DNA from: Desulfobulbaceae bacterium BRH_c16a
GTDB taxonomy: Bacteria > Desulfobacterota > Desulfobulbia > Desulfobulbales > Desulfocapsaceae
DNA length: 64,000 bases
NCBI GenBank assembly: GCA_000961725.1
Contig: LADS01000070.1
Location: 48,443 to 112,442 of the forward strand
Reading direction: 5' to 3'
Part shown: positions 59,534 to 64,000 of the stretch, piece by piece
Layout of the letters: every line of letters begins with the position of its first letter
Position numbering within the stretch: position 1 is the stretch's first letter
The notes under the pieces: generated by a model
What the model was told of the DNA's origin: nothing
Database searches by the model: none
The model's input: the letters and a program-made list of their open reading frames with translations, nothing else
Made by a program: the position numbers and the translations under genes

Positions 59534-61720
59534 CTATGGATTGCCGACACAAGATATCCTCTTTCTCAGATCGTTGAGCGCTCTCTCATTCAGGTCGGGT
59601 TGTCCGTGCTTCTGAGACGGAACTTTTTGAAACCATCCGTTGGCCTTGGAATTTTTACCTTCCTGTCTGTAGCTCATACCGAACAACAGCTGGGCTTGCG
59701 CCTTAAATTTCCGGTTTCGCAGACATCTATAGAGGTTTCCCCTTGCTTCCCGGACCATGAGACAACGTAACTGCACCTCGGCCAGGTTCACTCTATAGGC
59801 GAGATTTAACGGCTCCAGTTCGACACTTTTTCTACATAAAGAAAGGGCAATTTCATCCCCTTCGTTCTCTTCAAAATATACCATTCCCAGCAGGTTCATG
59901 GCTCTGTCGTCAAACTCGTTGAACTGCAATGCTTTCTGCAGTACAGCCATTGCCTTGCGATTTTCCCGCACTCCATGATACGCACAGCCCAGATGAAAAA
60001 GAACCCGGTCGGCTCTCTGTTTCTTTTCATTTCTGTGATACCACGGCAACAGATACTCGAGCGACCTCGCATACCTGCCCAGATCTCCCGCCAGGACCCC
60101 AAGTTGCAGTTGAAGGTCGTCGACAAGTCCGTCCCCCTCACTGCAACACCGCAAGGCACTTTCGAAATAGGTGAATGCTTCCTCTTTGTGACCGCGAACC
60201 TGTTCGGCCAGGCCGAGGTTGTATAAGGCCATCAAATTCACATTATCCAGAACAAGAGCCCGCTCAAAACTCTGCATTGCCTGGTTGATTTTACCCATCA
60301 TCGCCAGGGCAACGCCAAGACTGTTATGCAGGTTGACATCCAGTTCGTCACACTTCAGGCCTCGTCTGTATTCCCGCACCGCTTTGGCTAAATCACCGTC
60401 GCCAAAATAGATATCGCCACTGATATTCATACTGACCGAATCAAAGACCGCAACACTCGGATCACCGTAAAATGCTGCATGAAGGAGAGCCTTGCGGCAA
60501 TTGAAAACCATCTCCGACTTCTTGAAATCAGCGTAGGGAAACCCACTGATGCCGACCGAAATGCGGTCTCTCGAGGCGACATCGTCAATCGTTTGTATAC
60601 GTTCATTCACCCATGCCAAAGCGTCACAGGTCTCGACACCCTCAAGATACACGAATGCATCGTCGTCATCGGCAACGACCGTCCCCCGATCCAGGTGGGG
60701 CATCAATGGAGTTTCTGCGGCATGGATATCGTTTTTGCTGTGAAATTGAACCAGGCTGAAGGATTCGGCATTACGCCAGAGTCTGCTCAACCTGTTTCCA
60801 AATTTTTTATCGGGAGAACGCAGGGGGTGAGTCTCGGGAGAAGCAAGCAGACTATAATCGCAAAAGCTGAAGGGTCCTCGTTTTGCGGCATGGCGAAGGG
60901 CAGTCCAGGCCTTATCGAGGAGAGGCCGACCACTCTGGGAAATCTCGTCCCCCGCGTCATCGATATCGGAAAAACTCGACCCGATGTGGATTCTATGGCA
61001 CCCCTCCCTTTTCAGATATGCCACAAGAGCGGACTCGACTTCGGCCTTTCCTTCGGCCGGATTGTTTTGCAATACCAGGGCAAAAGTGCACTGACCGAGA
61101 TAATGGAGCACGGTATCACTTTGAAAGAAATTGAGCAGAGCCGTCGCACACTTCTGCGAATGCCTGAGAACATATTGAAAAGAAACCCGTTTAGGCGGCA
61201 GCTCGACCAGAATCAGTTGGAATATTGTTGTTGTGTAGGTATCGAGGAGATAGCAGAGATTTGAGACATTCAGCAGACCGGTCTGAATATCGACGCGGGC
61301 TTCCTTCAGCAAGAGAAACTCTCGCTCTACCGTCAACCTTGCCTCGCTCAGCCAATCCTCGCTCACCTTTCTTATAAAGACCGGATCGGCTTCGGATACG
61401 AGGGCTACGACTCTCTCTCCGCCTTTTACTGTAAAGGCAAGCATTATGCATTCCGAATGCAGGCCAACCGGATTTTCGCCACTTTTTACTCTTTGGTAAA
61501 GATCGGTCAGCTCGGGTAGAATTGGACTTTCAGGAAATATCTCCGCGAGTTGTACCGAACTATGAAGAAAATTCACCTGCCCTGCGGTTGGCAGATGTTT
61601 TCTTAATATTTCAGCGTAACTTTTGGAAAATCTGGAAAAATCCTCTCCGTTTAGCCCACGGTTAATGAAGAGCAGGGGAAAACTTTCAATCACCGCTTTC
61701 ACCTTGGCTGAAGAAATCAC
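59534..61720 (-). CDS. Degenerate GGDEF-like / TPR-repeat protein
   Basis: A 728-residue cytoplasmic protein without signal peptide. Residues about 1-150 are an unassigned input region. Residues about 150-290 resemble a GGDEF domain (DIQTGLLNVSNLCYLLDTY) but lack the GGDEF active site. Residues about 330-455 look like the second half of another (DRISVGISGFPYADF, KALLHAAFYGDPSV). Residues about 455-700 hold six or so TPR motifs (NLHNSLGVALAMMGKINQAMQ, ALYNLGLAEQVRGHKEEAF). It is probably a scaffold or cyclic di-GMP effector without synthase activity. Its start overlaps selA by 35 bp, so the two are co-transcribed. Confidence 0.8.
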   Translation of the reverse strand: MISSAKVKAVIESFPLLFINRGLNGEDFSRFSKSYAEILRKHLPTAGQVNFLHSSVQLAEIFPESPILPELTDLYQRVKSGENPVGLHSECIMLAFTVKGGERVVALVSEADPVFIRKVSEDWLSEARLTVEREFLLLKEARVDIQTGLLNVSNLCYLLDTYTTTIFQLILVELPPKRVSFQYVLRHSQKCATALLNFFQSDTVLHYLGQCTFALVLQNNPAEGKAEVESALVAYLKREGCHRIHIGSSFSDIDDAGDEISQSGRPLLDKAWTALRHAAKRGPFSFCDYSLLASPETHPLRSPDKKFGNRLSRLWRNAESFSLVQFHSKNDIHAAETPLMPHLDRGTVVADDDDAFVYLEGVETCDALAWVNERIQTIDDVASRDRISVGISGFPYADFKKSEMVFNCRKALLHAAFYGDPSVAVFDSVSMNISGDIYFGDGDLAKAVREYRRGLKCDELDVNLHNSLGVALAMMGKINQAMQSFERALVLDNVNLMALYNLGLAEQVRGHKEEAFTYFESALRCCSEGDGLVDDLQLQLGVLAGDLGRYARSLEYLLPWYHRNEKKQRADRVLFHLGCAYHGVRENRKAMAVLQKALQFNEFDDRAMNLLGMVYFEENEGDEIALSLCRKSVELEPLNLAYRVNLAEVQLRCLMVREARGNLYRCLRNRKFKAQAQLLFGMSYRQEGKNSKANGWFQKVPSQKHGQPDLNERALNDLRKRISCVGNP

Positions 61721-63104
61721 CGATTAAACTTGTCAGTTCGCCAATTTCCCGATCCTGGATAGTACGAACATCAAGCAGAAATCGTTCGTTTTCTATCCGT
61801 CCAACTATTGGAATAACGAGTTTTCGCAATCGCTGTTCGAAGGTGCTGAGCTTCATCGTCACAGGTTGCAGATCGATTGCCCAGCTGTCGATGTTGAATT
61901 CCGGCAAGGCGCCGCCTCCCACTCTTGATACGGTCGCGACTATTTTCACTCCGCAATTCTGCGAAATCCGCTTTTTCAGTTGCCGTGCTATACGCTGGGC
62001 GCGCTTTTTCAGATCGGCACCTGCAATGGTCAGCATTGCCAGTGTGGGAATATTTTTTAACGCCTCCTCAATATCGAAATACTCACGAAGAACGCTTTCA
62101 AGTGAGGCAAGAGTAAACTTGTCAATCCGCAACGCTCTGTTCAGAGGGTTCTTCTTTATTCGGGCAATGACCTCGTTTTTGCCGATTATAATTCCGGCCT
62201 GTGGTCCACCTAGAAGCTTATCGCCACTGAAAGTGACCACATCTACTCCGGCCCGGACAATCTCATAGACCGTCGGTTCCTTCGGAAATCCGAATTGGGA
62301 AAAATCGATCAAACTGCCGCTGCCGAGGTCTTCCATGGTAATAAGATCATTCGCCCGGGCAAGAGCCACCATCTCCTCCGGAGAAACCTCCGATGTAAAG
62401 CCAATAATGCGGAAATTAGAGGTATGAACCCGGAGCAGCATCGCCGTATCCGGGGTAATGGCTCGTTCATAATCAAAGAGGTGCGTTCTGTTGGTTGCAC
62501 CGACTTCGACCAGGTGTGCACCACTTTTCGCCATCACGTCGGGTATCCGGAAAGAACCGCCGATCTCGACGAGCTGTCCGCGGGAAACGATCACTTCGCG
62601 GTCTTTGGCCAATGTATCGAGGGCAAGCAGAACAGCGGCTGCATTATTATTTACAACAAGAGCAGCTTCAGCTCCGGTAAGCTCACAGATCAAATCTTCA
62701 ACAAGACTATACCGGCTCCCCCTTTTGCCGGTTTCAAGATCGAACTCAAGGTTTGAATAGTATCCTCCAGCCTGCACCAACTTTTCCATAGTTGCCTGGG
62801 AAAGAACCGATCTGCCAAGATTGGTATGAATTACTACACCGGTTCCATTGATCACTCTTTTAAAATGAGGCGATAATTTCCTGGCGACATTCTTCTTGAA
62901 AATGCCAAGCCATTCAGCCGTAGTCCTGATTGTAGAAGACTCACCCCTGAGAATTCTCTCCCTCTCCTCCTCAATCGAGCCTTGTATCACGCTCTTGATA
63001 ATCCTTGAGGGGGCAATGCATTCAGGGTCGTTTTTCAACAGGCCGATACAGTCATCGACTTTCGGGAGTGCCTTGAGGAGTGCTTTCTTTTCATCCATTG
63101 TCAT
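61686..63104 (-). CDS. selA: L-seryl-tRNA(Sec) selenium transferase
   Basis: A 472-residue PLP enzyme turning Ser-tRNA(Sec) into Sec-tRNA(Sec) with selenophosphate. INGTGVVIHTNLGRSVLSQ, EFDLETGKRGSRY, LVVNNNAAAVLLAL and the PLP lysine in FSGDKLLGGPQAG are all present. It shows that the organism encodes selenocysteine proteins. selB, selD and tRNA(Sec) are not in the window, and no in-frame TGA selenocysteine gene was recognised here. An alternative start lies two codons in. Confidence 0.95.
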   Translation of the reverse strand: MTMDEKKALLKALPKVDDCIGLLKNDPECIAPSRIIKSVIQGSIEEERERILRGESSTIRTTAEWLGIFKKNVARKLSPHFKRVINGTGVVIHTNLGRSVLSQATMEKLVQAGGYYSNLEFDLETGKRGSRYSLVEDLICELTGAEAALVVNNNAAAVLLALDTLAKDREVIVSRGQLVEIGGSFRIPDVMAKSGAHLVEVGATNRTHLFDYERAITPDTAMLLRVHTSNFRIIGFTSEVSPEEMVALARANDLITMEDLGSGSLIDFSQFGFPKEPTVYEIVRAGVDVVTFSGDKLLGGPQAGIIIGKNEVIARIKKNPLNRALRIDKFTLASLESVLREYFDIEEALKNIPTLAMLTIAGADLKKRAQRIARQLKKRISQNCGVKIVATVSRVGGGALPEFNIDSWAIDLQPVTMKLSTFEQRLRKLVIPIVGRIENERFLLDVRTIQDREIGELTSLIGDFFSQGESGD

Positions 63105-63289
63105 ATATACATTGAAGATATCGGGAAATTCAATTCACTTATTGATGAGTGATTAGCACAGAGTTTCTTACAGTTCCATATAAATTCAACAAATTATCAT
63201 GCTGCCGCAACAATCTTTCCTTCATGCGCCGCTCAATGAGAGCCCATCCGATTCTTTTTTCAAGAACCTCACTTTTACTCTTGACTCAT

Positions 63290-63316
63290 CCGCGGCAATC
63301 TTGTAGTTTGCCGCGG
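63290..63316. terminator. GC-rich hairpin upstream of the rrn promoter
   Basis: CCGCGGCAA/TTGCCGCGG with a 9-base loop and no T run. It could be a rho-assisted end or a protein-binding structure. Confidence 0.4.
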
Positions 63317-63404
63317 TCCTGACGATGAGGCGATGAGCTGCCGACTGCGAAGTTGGCGGGCAAATCACCGAAACGGAGGGAAAGAAAAAAAGAGTAAAAA
63401 GATA

Positions 63405-63433
63405 TTGACAGAACGATCTGTTTATATTAAATT
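63405..63433 (+). promoter_or_regulatory. Promoter of the rRNA operon
   Basis: A perfect -35 TTGACA (63405-63410) and TAAATT (63428-63433) with a 17-bp spacer lie within an A+T-rich tract, about 200 bp before 16S rRNA. The upstream A-rich stretch (63381-63400) may act as an UP element. Confidence 0.75.
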
Positions 63434-63440
63434 ACTTGCT

Positions 63441-63470
63441 CTCTGCGGCTTTGCACCGCGGGGCTTTTTT
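63441..63470 (+). terminator. Terminator-like hairpin at the start of the rrn leader
   Basis: CTCTGCGG/CCGCGGGG pairs (with G-T pairs) around CTTTGCA and is followed by CTTTTTTG. It sits just after the predicted transcription start, so rRNA transcription would need antitermination or would start further down. Confidence 0.5.
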
Positions 63471-63633
63471 GCTGGATGAAAGAGCCTGAACGATCCTTGA
63501 CAACTGAATAACAACAAACAAGCAAACGGGCCCACGCGGTGTTAATTACCGCAAGGGCATCTTTGTAATTCAAAGAGAGCTCTTATATAATTAAGCACTA
63601 TATAAGTAACCGTCGAAAGACGGTCTAGGATAT

Positions 63634-64000
63634 AAACTGGAGAGTTTGATCCTGGCTCAGAACGAACGCTGGCGGCGTGCTTAACACATGCAAGTCGAAC
63701 GCGAAATTTTTCTTCGGAAAGAGAGTAGAGTGGCGCACGGGTGAGTAACGCGTAAGTTATCTACCTCGGCATCTGGAATAACTCACCGAAAGGTGTGCTA
63801 ATACCGGATACGTTGAGTAATCAAGAAAGGTGGCCTCTGAATATGCTACTGTGCTGAGATGAGCTTGCGTACCATTAGCTAGTTGGTAGGGTAATGGCCT
63901 ACCAAGGCAACGATGGTTAGCGGGTCTGAGAGGATGATCCGCCACACTGGAACTGAAACACGGACCAGACTCCTACGGGAGGCAGCAGTGAGGAATATTG
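63634..64000 (+). rRNA. rrs: 16S ribosomal RNA, 5' part
   Basis: The sequence begins AAACTGGAGAGTTTGATCC, followed by the universal start of mature 16S, and reaches ACTCCTACGGGAGGCAGCAG (position about 340 of the molecule) before the window ends. Features such as GAACGCTGGCGGCGTGCTTA are typical of deltaproteobacteria. The 3' part lies outside the window. Confidence 0.97.

Larger units (their letters stand above)
63105..63633. other. Leader and promoter region of the rRNA operon
   Basis: A 529-bp region without a gene. It holds a 9-bp stem hairpin (63290-63316), the rrn promoter, a terminator-like hairpin at the expected transcript start, and a leader with CTTGACAACTGAATA (63496-63510), a motif common in rrn leaders. 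Nothing else was recognised. Confidence 0.7.

Noticed and set aside
63496..63520. Second rrn promoter at CTTGACAACTGAATA
   Set aside because: TTGACA is present but no -10 element lies 16-19 bp downstream; the motif is common in rrn leaders for other reasons.
1..64000. CRISPR arrays, tRNA genes, prophage and intact IS elements
   Set aside because: None was seen on reading both strands; the repeats found are the three-copy element, the local duplication and short palindromes.

Overview
The window reads as a chromosomal segment of a strictly anaerobic, Gram-negative deltaproteobacterium (Desulfobacterota). The partial 16S rRNA at the right edge and the gene content point to the Desulfobulbales/Desulfobulbaceae, but this is inferred without alignment. 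Supporting signs are a tungsten/molybdenum aldehyde:ferredoxin oxidoreductase with its own cofactor genes, selA, a large 2-hydroxyacyl-CoA dehydratase-type activase, a cobalamin riboswitch in front of a ThiC-family gene, Kdo transferase (LPS) and a type IV pilus motor. No CRISPR array, tRNA or intact transposase was seen.

Layout. 1-2.2 kb: trpE-trpG and rpsT (minus). 2.4-3.5 kb: a cyclic-nucleotide-binding regulator. 3.5-7.9 kb: a tight minus-strand nucleotide/RNA operon (hslR, stand-alone IMP cyclohydrolase, purN, pyrR, peptidase U32). 8.1-12.3 kb: folE2, citrate synthase, a methyltransferase and an epimerase. 12.3-22.1 kb: an accessory-looking block. It opens with a 665-bp spacer carrying a structured repeat, then a divergent PurF homologue, RF3, an orphan GroEL, an ADP-ribosylglycohydrolase, a TylF-type methyltransferase and a HelD-like helicase. 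A partial duplication of the groEL-draG-helD junctions brackets the methyltransferase. 22.1-26.3 kb: housekeeping genes on the minus strand. 26.4-32.3 kb: the Mo/W operon (hypothetical, moeA, moeA-PBP fusion, aor, moaD-like). 32.3-36.4 kb: tag, a GGDEF-PilZ protein, acyP and a double-ATPase ABC protein. 36.4-38.1 kb: a ThiC/BzaF homologue behind a cobalamin riboswitch and terminator. 38.1-44.2 kb: a DUF2254 membrane protein, a racemase, a vWA/OmpA lipoprotein, uvrC and a zinc-ribbon protein. 44.3-49.2 kb: a ribbon-helix-helix protein with an operator, followed by a 1415-residue activase. 49.2-53.5 kb: a lysine catabolic operon (ALDH7, lysine 6-transaminase, glutaryl-CoA dehydrogenase). 53.5-63.1 kb: rsmE, waaA, comEC, pilT, a GGDEF-like/TPR protein and selA. 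63.1-64 kb: the rrn promoter, leader and start of 16S rRNA.

The points most worth following are these. (1) A three-copy structured repeat has two interleaved inverted-repeat modules, and two of the copies each lack a different module. (2) The cobalamin riboswitch suggests the ThiC homologue makes the lower ligand of vitamin B12 rather than thiamin. (3) The PurF homologue has lost glutamine- and PRPP-site residues. (4) The duplication scar around the methyltransferase records a rearrangement. (5) The lysine operon's dehydrogenase keeps the residues of decarboxylating glutaryl-CoA dehydrogenases.
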